64,000 bases of DNA, taken from assembly GCA_946534585.1 (NCBI GenBank), contig CAMNCV010000066.1, positions 1 through 64,000 of the forward strand. The letters run 5' to 3'. Below the pieces are notes generated by a model, which was given only the letters and a program-made list of their open reading frames with translations, made no database searches and had not been told where the DNA came from. A program made the translations under genes and the position numbers. The stretch's first letter is position 1; each line of letters opens with the position of its first letter. The stretch is from an uncultured Prevotellaceae bacterium. Its GTDB lineage: Bacteria; Bacteroidota; Bacteroidia; Bacteroidales; Bacteroidaceae. Below are positions 1 through 8,034 of the stretch, one piece after another.

Positions 1-493
1 TATCCTCCGCATTTTGCGTCATCTGTCGGCGCATGTGGTCAACGGTGAGCAGGGAGTCGAACGCAGCGTATGCCGAGGTGTCGATATATGTCGGCAGGTT
101 CTCTTGCATAAAGGCGATGCCTTCAAGCATGAGGTCCTCAGGGATATTATAGAATATGTCGCCTATTACGCGCATAGTAGAGTCCTTGACATTGTCACGC
201 GCCATGAGTGAGTCTACGAACTCATCGCACACGGCAATTAGTGTATCAGTGTCTGCCCCTTTCTTCGCTTCAAACAGCAGAAACGTCTTGTCCTTGATGC
301 GTAGGTCGGCGAAAGCCATTTTGGTCGTACCGTCAGGGTTCTTCGACGATGGCATCAGTTTGTTGAGATCTTCCTCCAGGTGTATCTGGCTGGCGAAGAA
401 TCCTGTTACGGCGAACAGTGCCACCATTGACAGCCACATCTGCCACTGGTGTTTGTGAAAATATCGGTAGATTGAAATGAAAAGTTTTGTCAT
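1..493 (-). CDS. MMPL/RND-family exporter, N-terminal part (runs off left edge)
   Basis: The frame is open from an ATG at 493 to the window edge, giving 164 codons. The protein starts MTKLFISIYRY, has one hydrophobic segment at about residues 17-36, then a periplasmic-type stretch (LEEDLNKLMPSSKNPDG). This is the usual beginning of large MMPL/RND transporters in Bacteroidetes: TM1 followed by the first extracytoplasmic loop. Substrate cannot be told from this part. It is the last visible gene of a leftward unit that starts at the promoter near 4219-4250, and only 12 bp separate it from the DUF6080-like gene. Its first 201 bp are duplicated at 3979-4179. Family assignment is inference from the N-terminus only. 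Confidence 0.65.
   Translation of the reverse strand, partial: MTKLFISIYRYFHKHQWQMWLSMVALFAVTGFFASQIHLEEDLNKLMPSSKNPDGTTKMAFADLRIKDKTFLLFEAKKGADTDTLIAVCDEFVDSLMARDNVKDSTMRVIGDIFYNIPEDLMLEGIAFMQENLPTYIDTSAYAAFDSLLTVDHMRRQMTQNAED
293..493. repeat. Direct duplication, copy A (exporter 5' end)
   Basis: These 201 bp align without gaps to 3979-4179, with 21 mismatches by hand count (about 90 % identity) and a constant offset of 3686 bp. It is the coding start of the exporter. The two copies bracket the lyase and DUF6080-like genes. Confidence 0.9.
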
Positions 494-505
494 CTGTTTA
501 TTCGT

Positions 506-1960
506 TTAATTAGATTTTAGATAGTATTCAAAAATTATATATATATTCCAAATAAATATCCAACAGATAATGGGGGATAACGCAACTGTAACTTTGGGAA
601 ATCTCTTTATGAGATAACCAATAGAGACAGGTATAAAGAACATCCAATGCCCAGCATAAATATACACTTCTTCCAGTCCGAATCCACAAATGAGGTGTAT
701 CAGGATGTCAACACATAAGCACAGAGATATCATCCATAGGAATTGTTCTTTCCTGCCCTCAAATATACCTAATACTAAAAATAAAACAAGAAAAAACTCC
801 ACGGCATAGTTTATCATCTTTGTCTTGCCTGAATATTTAACAATGACAGGACGTTCCTTGGCATAGGCATCCATAAAAGTGTAGTCTCTGTGTATTTGTA
901 TACTTTCACCAAAAATGTTATCAACAATTGCATCCCAGCGTGATAGAGAGTTGTCTGTCCAATATACGAATTGTTCGTATGCAGCGCTGATTATGCTGTT
1001 GTCTTGTTTGGGCGCATTTGTCAGTATAGGAGAGCCGACCCCGTTTTTCCTCCTCCATCTTTTGTTCTCCTCTTTGGGCGTTATGTGTGTGATTTTTTTT
1101 GTGTTCCAAATACTGTTCGCAATAAATTCAATTTTGCTTTTGTCTGTTATTCCTAATGTCTTTAACGAATCTACTACGCATTGTCTGTTGGAAATACTGT
1201 CATTTATTAGGGATTTTTTGTCTAATATTTCCCAAGACAAATCAGATTGCACCTTGGCGAAAGTTACTATTCCCAGAAGGGGAAATAATACTGCGGGAAA
1301 TAGGTATCTCCAATTTAAAAAGCTCTTTTTTCTTGTAATAAGTGCGCAAGCATATACTTTTAAGCCATTGCTTAATGTAATGCCTGATGTAAGCATAAAT
1401 AAGATTATAGTTTGCCAAGTACTCAGTTTCTTGTTATTTCGTAATTTCTCTCCTGCAATCCATAGTGTAAGTAAAATGCAAAACATAGATGGACAGAAAC
1501 TGTCTGGTACCATTATGGTAAGCATGATGTATCCCATTGAGAAAAACAAAGCACATAGGATGTTTGCCTGTCTTGGCGTTACTCCTACTATGTTGCGAAG
1601 TATCCTGAATAAAAATATAAATGAATATAAGGAACAGGTTACAAGTAGAACCGTTATTATAAGCATAGCGAAGTTTCTACCTGTAAATATTAAGAGCAAT
1701 TCATTTAATTTGGCAAAAGGCCACATCATAAAGATAAACAAAGGATGCCTGAATAATGGAGTCATGTGCCACCGTACTGTTTGAATATACATATATTCGT
1801 CAAAGCCAGAAACATTGAAATCAATGTTTAGGTCGCCCCATGTATATCTGAAGTGGTACAGACTGATAACATTCAGCAATATAATAAAAGCCAAAGCGAA
1901 GAGTGTAGGAATACGTTCCTCTTGTCGGATACCAAATATATACTTGATTTTCTCTAACAT
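506..1960 (-). CDS. Polytopic membrane protein, DUF6080-like
   Basis: A 484-residue protein with about ten hydrophobic segments and a conserved-looking N-terminal region (VSGFDEYMY, then FRHPLFIFMMWP). It resembles the DUF6080 family of Bacteroidetes membrane proteins, whose layout recalls GT-C-type glycosyltransferases. No catalytic residue can be named, so function is unknown. I chose the ATG at 1960. A longer frame begins with GTG at 1993, only 6 bp after the preceding stop, and adds 11 non-hydrophobic residues. The gene is visibly more AT-rich than the lyase gene upstream, suggesting a separate origin. It is probably co-transcribed with the lyase gene (start 3780). Confidence 0.6.
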   Translation of the reverse strand: MLEKIKYIFGIRQEERIPTLFALAFIILLNVISLYHFRYTWGDLNIDFNVSGFDEYMYIQTVRWHMTPLFRHPLFIFMMWPFAKLNELLLIFTGRNFAMLIITVLLVTCSLYSFIFLFRILRNIVGVTPRQANILCALFFSMGYIMLTIMVPDSFCPSMFCILLTLWIAGEKLRNNKKLSTWQTIILFMLTSGITLSNGLKVYACALITRKKSFLNWRYLFPAVLFPLLGIVTFAKVQSDLSWEILDKKSLINDSISNRQCVVDSLKTLGITDKSKIEFIANSIWNTKKITHITPKEENKRWRRKNGVGSPILTNAPKQDNSIISAAYEQFVYWTDNSLSRWDAIVDNIFGESIQIHRDYTFMDAYAKERPVIVKYSGKTKMINYAVEFFLVLFLVLGIFEGRKEQFLWMISLCLCVDILIHLICGFGLEEVYIYAGHWMFFIPVSIGYLIKRFPKVTVALSPIICWIFIWNIYIIFEYYLKSN

Positions 1961-1998
1961 AACTTTGATTACGAGTGTTTTGCCTAATAGCACTCTGA

Positions 1999-3780
1999 TT
2001 ATTTCGTAATGATGTATTTAATCTTGCCCTTGAGCTTTTGGTCTTTTAATGTCAGTATGATGCGGTATATGTGATCGCCCCACATCTGTTGCAAGACGGG
2101 GTCAAGCAGGGGAGTGATGTCTTCTGACTGGGCGGTCAGTTGCTTGTCATCATATACTATGCGGTAATCACCGAGCTTGATGATACCGTTATTGTCAATC
2201 TGTGGTGCGGTAAGTGTCATCAGTATCAGTTGCGTTGGAGCCTTGTAGGAGTCAAGGCAATAGTCTTCTGTCACTTCCACCCGTTTGCCGTTACCTGTTT
2301 TTACGGTGCGTTTCCAATAGATTACCTTTGCCTCGCTGGGGTATGCCTTGCTGATGTCGAGTGTCAGCTGACCTGGTTTGTGGCTGATGACCTGCGCAGC
2401 ATACTGCTTGCCGTCATGCTGGCTGATGCCGTTGATGCGTGGCAGGTTGTGGTAGTCGCTCTGCATGGTCCATATCTCATAGCGTTGCTTAGAGAAGGTC
2501 TTTGAGGTATAGGCACCGACTCCCGGGTCTATCAGCAGAGGCTCATTGTCGGGATAGACAATGAATGAGCCTACATCGTTGTGGTTGTGGCTCTCGCCGT
2601 TATTGCCGCCCTTCATGGCAACGAAAGGCTCGCGGGCAGTCATTATCTGCAGGTCTGGCAGCCATACGTTTTTCAGTTCCGGCTCCCGTGGTGTCTCCTT
2701 TTGGAAACTCTGAATATGTTGCAGGAATATGAGTTCGCGAGCCAGTGACGGCCAGTTGCCGCTCTTGTCATAAAGACGGGCAGGGTGGGTGAGTATGTCG
2801 CTCTGCTTGCCGACGTATGCGGCATACTGTCGCATGGTCTTGTCGCCTGTATATAGTCCGAATGGGTATGCAATGTTGATGTTGAGCATGGCATGGTTGC
2901 CGTGAGCGTCAGCGAAGTTGACGGCATAGTCGTGCCCAATATACATCTTATATATATAGGCCTCCATATTCTTCAGTTTCTCGTTGCCGTCAGTCTGTTT
3001 CAGGAGATAGAGTGTCTCGAAGAGTGATGCCGCGGCTCGGTCCCAATAATGTGGCCCCTCGTCACATCCTCCGTCATCGGGGTATTGTGCAGTGAAGGCT
3101 TCACAGGCTTTCTTTATCTGATTGATGGCTTCGTCACGGCGTGCGTCATCGTGCTCGCAGAACAATACGCAAGCCAACCAGTTGGAGCATATCCAAGGGT
3201 TCCAGTTCATGCCAGCCTTCTTCCACCAATAGTTGGTCTTTACCGCTGGTTGCAGTATGCGGCGGGCTATCTCATCATCTATGCGACGTGTTATCAATGG
3301 TGAGAAACTGTCCAGTTCCTTTCCCATCACATAACGTGTCCATGCTATGAGTGATGCCGTCTCAGCGTTGAAGAGGTCAACGGTCTGGTCCTCAGTGCGT
3401 GGTAACTCGGTCTTGTAGTGAGCCGGCAGTCCCCACCAAGTTTCTTCTAACGTGCTTTGCAGTCCGTTGACGATATCGGGCAGGAACCGACGTTGTCCCT
3501 CTATGACTTCAGCCAGAACAAGTGCAGCCAACTGCCGACGTTTCTCAAACAGCATACCCTCATAGTTGGTACGGTTGCCCGTCTTCTTGAACTCCGCAAA
3601 GGTTGTTGCAGGAAGACTATGCCACTCCTTACCTTTATACTGTTCGCCAAAACTGATGTAGTCTTTGCGCATTGTCTCGGGTACGGAGTCGTGCCAGAAG
3701 GCGTCGCCCCAGCGAGGTTGTGCAAAGAGGCTGACTGTCAGCACAAGAAATAATATGGTTGTGATAAATCTCTGTCTCAT
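1999..3780 (-). CDS. Heparinase II/III-family polysaccharide lyase, secreted
   Basis: 593 residues with a signal peptide (about 1-20, ending LFAQ). The N-terminal two thirds should form the alpha/alpha toroid of heparinase II/III lyases, with NWNPWICSN near 192-200 and DEGPHYW near 240-246 supplying the likely catalytic Tyr/His region. The C-terminal beta-sandwich begins near the hallmark GESHNHNDVG (395-404). Such enzymes cleave uronate-containing polysaccharides by beta-elimination in the periplasm or outside the cell. The exact substrate (heparin, alginate or other) is not predictable. There is no susCD pair or sulfatase nearby, so this is not a canonical utilisation locus. The gene is more GC-rich than its neighbours and sits between two copies of the exporter 5' end. 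Confidence 0.8.
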   Translation of the reverse strand: MRQRFITTILFLVLTVSLFAQPRWGDAFWHDSVPETMRKDYISFGEQYKGKEWHSLPATTFAEFKKTGNRTNYEGMLFEKRRQLAALVLAEVIEGQRRFLPDIVNGLQSTLEETWWGLPAHYKTELPRTEDQTVDLFNAETASLIAWTRYVMGKELDSFSPLITRRIDDEIARRILQPAVKTNYWWKKAGMNWNPWICSNWLACVLFCEHDDARRDEAINQIKKACEAFTAQYPDDGGCDEGPHYWDRAAASLFETLYLLKQTDGNEKLKNMEAYIYKMYIGHDYAVNFADAHGNHAMLNINIAYPFGLYTGDKTMRQYAAYVGKQSDILTHPARLYDKSGNWPSLARELIFLQHIQSFQKETPREPELKNVWLPDLQIMTAREPFVAMKGGNNGESHNHNDVGSFIVYPDNEPLLIDPGVGAYTSKTFSKQRYEIWTMQSDYHNLPRINGISQHDGKQYAAQVISHKPGQLTLDISKAYPSEAKVIYWKRTVKTGNGKRVEVTEDYCLDSYKAPTQLILMTLTAPQIDNNGIIKLGDYRIVYDDKQLTAQSEDITPLLDPVLQQMWGDHIYRIILTLKDQKLKGKIKYIITK

Positions 3781-3813
3781 GATTCGTAGTGTGTTCCGGC
3801 AGTTGCTATAGTG

Positions 3814-4179
3814 TTATGCGAGGGTACCCTTGAAGTCCATATATGACTGCTTGTAGTCGGCGATATTGGCTACGACTAGGTATGTACCGTCTTCTTTCAC
3901 CGTGGTGTTGACAGTTACTACGACCTCGGGGCAAACGGTAGGCGTGGCAATGGCGGTGAGGCGGAATTGCTTGATAGTCTTGATGCGCAGGTCGGCGAAA
4001 GCCATTTTGGGCGTACCGTCAGGGTTCTTTGATGAAGGCATCAGTTTGTTGAGGTCTTCCTCCAGAGGTATATGGCTTGCGAAGAATCCTGTTACAACGA
4101 ACAGTGCCACCATGGATAGCCACATTTGCCACTGGTGCTTGTGGATATATCGATAGATAGAAATAAAAAGTTTTGTCAT
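3814..4179 (-). CDS. Chimeric 121-aa protein: exporter N-terminus fused to unrelated tail
   Basis: Residues 1-67 match the exporter at 493-1 with five substitutions (F12I, A28V, Q36H, H38P, T57P). From residue 68 the sequence changes to a short beta-rich tail (VVVTVNTTVKEDGTYLVV) ending DFKGTLA-stop, which looks like the end of another secreted protein. The junction is at about nucleotide 3979, where DNA similarity to the exporter also stops. One membrane segment (about 17-36) is kept. It lies directly behind a perfect promoter and is the first gene of the leftward unit. It may be a truncated paralogue remnant or an expressed small membrane protein. About 16 of 21 differences in the shared region are silent, so both copies probably evolved as coding sequence. 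Confidence 0.55.
   Translation of the reverse strand: MTKLFISIYRYIHKHQWQMWLSMVALFVVTGFFASHIPLEEDLNKLMPSSKNPDGTPKMAFADLRIKTIKQFRLTAIATPTVCPEVVVTVNTTVKEDGTYLVVANIADYKQSYMDFKGTLA
3979..4179. repeat. Direct duplication, copy B (start of chimeric ORF)
   Basis: Partner of 293-493 in the same orientation. Similarity ends abruptly at 3979, within the reading frame, where the unrelated tail of the chimeric ORF begins. Confidence 0.9.
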
Positions 4180-4218
4180 GATTTTTTATATGTTATCCTC
4201 TTTAATTATGAGTGTGTG

Positions 4219-4250
4219 CAAAGTTATACATTTTTTTTGACACAAACAAA
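4219..4250 (-). promoter_or_regulatory. Promoter of the leftward lyase/exporter unit
   Basis: Reading leftwards there is TTTG (4250-4247), exactly 20 bp, then TAACTTTG (4226-4219), a full match to the Bacteroidetes -33/-7 consensus. Transcription would begin near 4212, leaving a leader of about 30 nt before the ATG at 4179. Confidence 0.75.
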
Positions 4251-4310
4251 CATTTCTGTTGTTTTTTAACATCTATAACTTAATCACATAACATCTTTTA
4301 TAACATAAAA

Positions 4311-4342
4311 TTTGTACATATGTGAAAAAAGAAGTAATTTTG
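4311..4342 (+). promoter_or_regulatory. Promoter of the OmpA-like/queH pair
   Basis: TTTG (4311-4314), 20 bp, then TAATTTTG (4335-4342) match the Bacteroidetes consensus. The start of transcription would be about 25 nt before the ATG at 4376. It is divergent from the promoter at 4219-4250. Confidence 0.75.
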
Positions 4343-4375
4343 CATCTTGATATGATTTAAAATAAAACAAATATT

Positions 4376-4759
4376 ATGAAACGGATTATTGTTAGTTCTT
4401 TATTCTTTATTATGGCTGTATTGTCAATGAACGCACAGACATTGATTGAAAACCACAGTATTTTATTTAAGAAAGATTCTGTAAATGTAGATGAAACACA
4501 GATGGCACATTTAGAAATGATGGCAGAATATTTCAAAGCACATCCTAAAGAATTATATTTTATTGGTGGTTTCACTTCTAAAGATACACCAGCGGAACGG
4601 ATAGACTATATTTGTGAACAACGTGCAAACGCAGTTAGACAAGTACTTGCTAATAAATTTGGAGTGGACTGTTCGTACATATTTGCTATAGGAGTAGGAG
4701 TGAGTACAAAGTCTGAAATGACAGAATTTAACGAGAAAGTGGAATTCTTTAAGAAATGA
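4376..4759 (+). CDS. Small secreted OmpA-like domain protein
   Basis: 127 residues with a signal peptide of about 20 (ending MNAQ). The rest resembles a compact OmpA/MotB C-terminal fold: a strand with LFKKDSVNV, a helix, LYFIGGFTSKDTPAERIDYICEQRANAVRQ, then a final strand with GVGVST. In the family this fold binds peptidoglycan, but the canonical Asp and Arg of the diaminopimelate site are only partly recognisable (the R in EQRA is in place). Its stop codon overlaps the queH start by 4 bp (ATGA), so the two are translationally coupled, though no functional link is evident. Confidence 0.6.
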   Translation: MKRIIVSSLFFIMAVLSMNAQTLIENHSILFKKDSVNVDETQMAHLEMMAEYFKAHPKELYFIGGFTSKDTPAERIDYICEQRANAVRQVLANKFGVDCSYIFAIGVGVSTKSEMTEFNEKVEFFKK

Positions 4760-5325
4760 AGGAAATATTGCTACATAGTTGTTGTGCACCGTGTTCAAGT
4801 GCAATTATCGAATGGATGATGGCAAATGCGGTGAAACCTATTATTTTTTATTGTAATCCAAATATATATCCCGAAACAGAATATTTAATACGCAAAAACG
4901 AAATAACTAATTATGCTCATAAATTAGGACTTACAATAATAGATGATGATTATGACCATGAGTCATGGAAAAAAAAGATAGATGAGAAGTCTATTCAAAT
5001 GAGAATTGACTTAGAAAAAGAACCAGAACGTGGCAGGAGATGTTTAGAGTGTTTTAAGATACGTTTACTTAAAAGTGCTATAAAATGTAAAGAATTAGGT
5101 TTAGAAGAATTTACTACTACATTAGCATCAAGCAGATGGAAATCACTTACTCAAATAACCGAAGCTGGGCATTGGGCAGCTGCAAAAGTTAGTAATGTTC
5201 GTTTTGACGATAGAAACTGGAGAAAAGGCGGTTTACAAGAGCGTCGAAATCAATTGTTGCGTGAAAATAATTTTTATAATCAAGTGTATTGTGGTTGTGA
5301 ATATAGCATAAGATCCAAATCATAA
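4756..5325 (+). CDS. queH: Epoxyqueuosine reductase QueH
   Basis: 189 residues of the QueH (DUF208) family, which performs the last step of tRNA queuosine synthesis, reducing epoxyqueuosine to queuosine. It is the unrelated alternative to the cobalamin enzyme QueG. The cysteine pattern for the iron-sulfur cluster and redox disulfide is complete: HSCCAPC at 7-13, ERGRRCLECF at 91-100 and YCGC at 178-181. Length is normal for the short form. It starts inside the stop of the OmpA-like gene. No other queuosine gene is present in the window. Confidence 0.9.
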   Translation: MKEILLHSCCAPCSSAIIEWMMANAVKPIIFYCNPNIYPETEYLIRKNEITNYAHKLGLTIIDDDYDHESWKKKIDEKSIQMRIDLEKEPERGRRCLECFKIRLLKSAIKCKELGLEEFTTTLASSRWKSLTQITEAGHWAAAKVSNVRFDDRNWRKGGLQERRNQLLRENNFYNQVYCGCEYSIRSKS

Positions 5326-5442
5326 TATTATTAGTATCCTATAAGTTAGAAACAGCATTATGATAAATAGATAGTAACAATTATACTATTGGGTAGTTAT
5401 CTCTTACAAGAGACATTTAAGGTACATTTAAGGTACAAAGAA

Positions 5443-6693
5443 TTAGTCCTTACGCCATTTATTCTTTTTTGACGCACGGTGAGCAGCTAAAGAACTACTT
5501 AAAGGGTCGGTATAATTATCTTCGTTATAATTCTTGTTTTTTACTGTAGAAACTATAGCCTTGCCTGTTCGCAATGCCTCACGATATTTTTGATGACGTT
5601 CAATAATCATATCTACGTAATTGGCAGTTTCGGAACCGCGCATATATCCATATCTAACAACAGGATCACTATAATACTCTTTATTAGATAATAATAATAT
5701 ATATTTTCTTACGTCAGACCATCTTTGAGTGATACCTCCGTATTTCTTGGTTAGCGCCATTGCATCACGTACATGGTTATAGCCAGCATTATAAGCTGCA
5801 AGTGAAAATTTTAATCTTTCTGTTGGATTACTTATATCTTTAAATTGTGCCTGTAATTCCCTTAGTAATCTGGCAGCAGCTGCAACGTTTGGTTCTGGTT
5901 CATACATTTGGCTACGTGGTAGTGATAAATGATCGGCAGTGCTTGGAATTATCTGCATCAAGCCGCATGCTCCAGCCCATGAATGAGCTTTAGGGTCAAA
6001 GCATGACTCCTGATAACACTGTGCCGCGAGCATCACCCAGTCAACACCTGCTGTCGTTGCATATTTGCGAAAGAGATTATCATACGCTGAAATCTGTCCT
6101 TTACTTGGTGCAAGCATCATAGGATATACATGACGTTTGACATTACCCATTAAGAGCATACGTTGTTGCTGCTGCTTAATATCTGTCAGCATTGAACTCT
6201 TATACCATTTTTTTATAGTATCAGCAAGATTAGAATATTCTTTAGTTACCAACCAGTCTTCACAACAACTTATTAAATCTGCATTATCTGTTTTTTTCAT
6301 AGGATATGCAATGATGTCACCTTCCCTATTTTTCAGTCGCGTAATTAGTTCTACTGAGTCTTTACAAACATCCACTCTTAGAACTACTCCAAGATGCTTC
6401 GCAAGTTGTTCACATAGTAAATAATGTAGTCCCATACCTCTTCCATGGTATTCGTAATAAGTATCGGGTCCACTTAAAGTCAACATTATGAGTTCACCAC
6501 ACTGTTTAATGTTAGATATTACATCATTTACTTCAGCTGTATCATCAGTTATAGTATTACCATTTTCATCAACTGTCATCTTTGTTCCCCAGGGAGTGAC
6601 AATTGTTGAGCGTTTCTCTTTGCAACCTATAATTATAATTATAAGAAGTAAGAATAATATTTTAACAGTATGATATTTAATTTTTAAGCGCAT
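5443..6693 (-). CDS. Membrane-bound lytic transglycosylase, MltF-like lipoprotein
   Basis: 416 residues with a lipoprotein signal whose cysteine is C24 (IIIGC). Residues about 60-165 look like a shortened periplasmic solute-binding lobe. From about 200 there is a lysozyme-like SLT domain: catalytic Glu229 in CYQESCFDP, GLMQIIPSTA at 244-253 and SLAAYNAG near 295. This is the MltF architecture, cleaving glycan strands of peptidoglycan to 1,6-anhydromuropeptides. The binding domain is roughly half the usual length. It overlaps the upstream TPR gene by 17 bp, so the two are one operon. Confidence 0.85.
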   Translation of the reverse strand: MRLKIKYHTVKILFLLLIIIIIGCKEKRSTIVTPWGTKMTVDENGNTITDDTAEVNDVISNIKQCGELIMLTLSGPDTYYEYHGRGMGLHYLLCEQLAKHLGVVLRVDVCKDSVELITRLKNREGDIIAYPMKKTDNADLISCCEDWLVTKEYSNLADTIKKWYKSSMLTDIKQQQQRMLLMGNVKRHVYPMMLAPSKGQISAYDNLFRKYATTAGVDWVMLAAQCYQESCFDPKAHSWAGACGLMQIIPSTADHLSLPRSQMYEPEPNVAAAARLLRELQAQFKDISNPTERLKFSLAAYNAGYNHVRDAMALTKKYGGITQRWSDVRKYILLLSNKEYYSDPVVRYGYMRGSETANYVDMIIERHQKYREALRTGKAIVSTVKNKNYNEDNYTDPLSSSLAAHRASKKNKWRKD

Positions 6694-7927
6694 TAAATTC
6701 TTTTCCCATATTCAAGTTTAGGTATGCATCATAAAGTACAGGATACCATTTTTCACGGTCCTCAGGAACTGCAGAACGGTATCTTTCCATATAAGGCAAC
6801 AGAAACTTATAATACTTCTGTGCATCCTTCATACGCAAACGGAGATTTTTACCTGGTTGCTTCAATGCTTGTTGGGCTTTTATGTAGTATATATATCCCA
6901 TATTATAGTCAAGTATAGATTGACTATCACCATGCTCTTTCAAAAGATAGGCATAACGCAATGCGTCATCGTACTTCTCTTTTGACATAAGTACGCTATG
7001 CTTTGCAAGTAAGAAAAGAGAATATGTAGAATCCGCGCGCAATGCTTCATCAACATAATTTTCAGCGATGTCATACTCTCCTTTTGCTGTATAATAATCT
7101 ATTAAGCGTGGAAAAAAATATTCAGATTTTGTAAAATTCTTAAATCCTCTCTTAATATAGTCTATATATAGAGTGGTATCACCTTTTTCTATACTTAAAT
7201 TTGACAGAAGAATAAGGGCATTTTCATAACGCGGTTTATAAGTCAATGCTTCTTCTGCGTATTTTTTTGCTTTTTCAAGATTATTCAGATTGTTTGCTGC
7301 CAGAATAGCATAATATGCTGTCTGTGTATCATTTGTGGTATCGCGTTTTACAGATGCAAAAACTGGCCATTTTCGACTGTCCAAATACATGTCGAAGCAA
7401 TTCCATGCTTCACTCCAATCCTTATGATGAAGAAAATATATACCTCCCTTTTGTATATTGCCTATATATGGAGCGTATGTCTCTGCGTGTTTTTTTCGAT
7501 ATGAAGGGGTACTAACACCTTTTGCATCAACTCTACTATCTAATGAATCAAAACTCTCTATCTCAAGGAATAATCGACGTCCAGTTTTAACATACCATGC
7601 AGTATCTGTTTGTTGTTTAAGGTACATCTTGTTGTTACCTACTTCATATTGTTTCCATATTAATTCTATAAGTAATAGATGTAAATCTTCCCTATCTTTG
7701 TATTCATTCTGTAAAATATATTTGCGTATTGTATTCTCGTTTTTTTCCAATGCTGCAAGTTTGTTTTTTGCCGCATTGTCGTTTTTTTCCATATCAACGG
7801 CATTCTTTATTGCTGCTTTTGCTGCAGCAATATCAGATTTTAATTGTTTTGCACGCTTAGGATTATCATTAGCGTTTACCACCGATATGGAAAATATTAT
7901 CAATAATATAAATACGAACTTACGCAT
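6677..7927 (-). CDS. Secreted TPR-repeat protein
   Basis: 416 residues with a signal peptide of about 20, a charged Ala/Lys-rich helical stretch (about 25-70), then tetratricopeptide-like helical pairs (AKKYAEEALTYKPRYENAL; AENYVDEALRADSTYSLF; DALRYAYLLKEHGDS). No enzymatic motif is seen. It lies between another TPR gene and a lytic transglycosylase, which suggests a scaffold role at the cell wall, but that is inference. Its 3' end overlaps the transglycosylase gene. Confidence 0.75.
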   Translation of the reverse strand: MRKFVFILLIIFSISVVNANDNPKRAKQLKSDIAAAKAAIKNAVDMEKNDNAAKNKLAALEKNENTIRKYILQNEYKDREDLHLLLIELIWKQYEVGNNKMYLKQQTDTAWYVKTGRRLFLEIESFDSLDSRVDAKGVSTPSYRKKHAETYAPYIGNIQKGGIYFLHHKDWSEAWNCFDMYLDSRKWPVFASVKRDTTNDTQTAYYAILAANNLNNLEKAKKYAEEALTYKPRYENALILLSNLSIEKGDTTLYIDYIKRGFKNFTKSEYFFPRLIDYYTAKGEYDIAENYVDEALRADSTYSLFLLAKHSVLMSKEKYDDALRYAYLLKEHGDSQSILDYNMGYIYYIKAQQALKQPGKNLRLRMKDAQKYYKFLLPYMERYRSAVPEDREKWYPVLYDAYLNLNMGKEFNALKN

Positions 7928-7953
7928 ATATAAAACAATGATATGATTTAGTA

Positions 7954-8013
7954 AAAAGGTATGATTACAATGTGACGAAACAATATGTAGGTCTCATAGT
8001 AATCATACCTTTT
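7954..8013 (-). terminator. Long hairpin after the TPR gene at 8035-9201
   Basis: Arms of 15 bp pair perfectly (7954-7968 with 7999-8013) around a 30-nt loop. Read leftwards the second arm ends in CCTTTT followed by TAC, giving a modest U-tract after the stop at 8035. The arms contain GATTAC and GTAATC, words also found in the 22-bp arrays. Confidence 0.6.
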
Positions 8014-8034
8014 GCTTGACAGTTATTAATGAGA

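Noticed and set aside
915..1784. 289-codon open frame on the plus strand opposite the DUF6080-like gene
   Set aside because: It has no family resemblance and lies fully inside a better-supported gene on the other strand; AT-rich antisense frames of this length are common here.
1..4250. Insertion-sequence-driven rearrangement
   Set aside because: No transposase, terminal inverted repeats or target-site duplication were seen around the duplicated ends.
5330..5442. A degenerate sixth 22-bp array in the queH/transglycosylase gap
   Set aside because: One segment ends in TTAC at a plausible distance, but GTAA-N11-TTAC units are not found in register. An 11-bp tandem repeat (ACATTTAAGGT-like) is present but too short to interpret.
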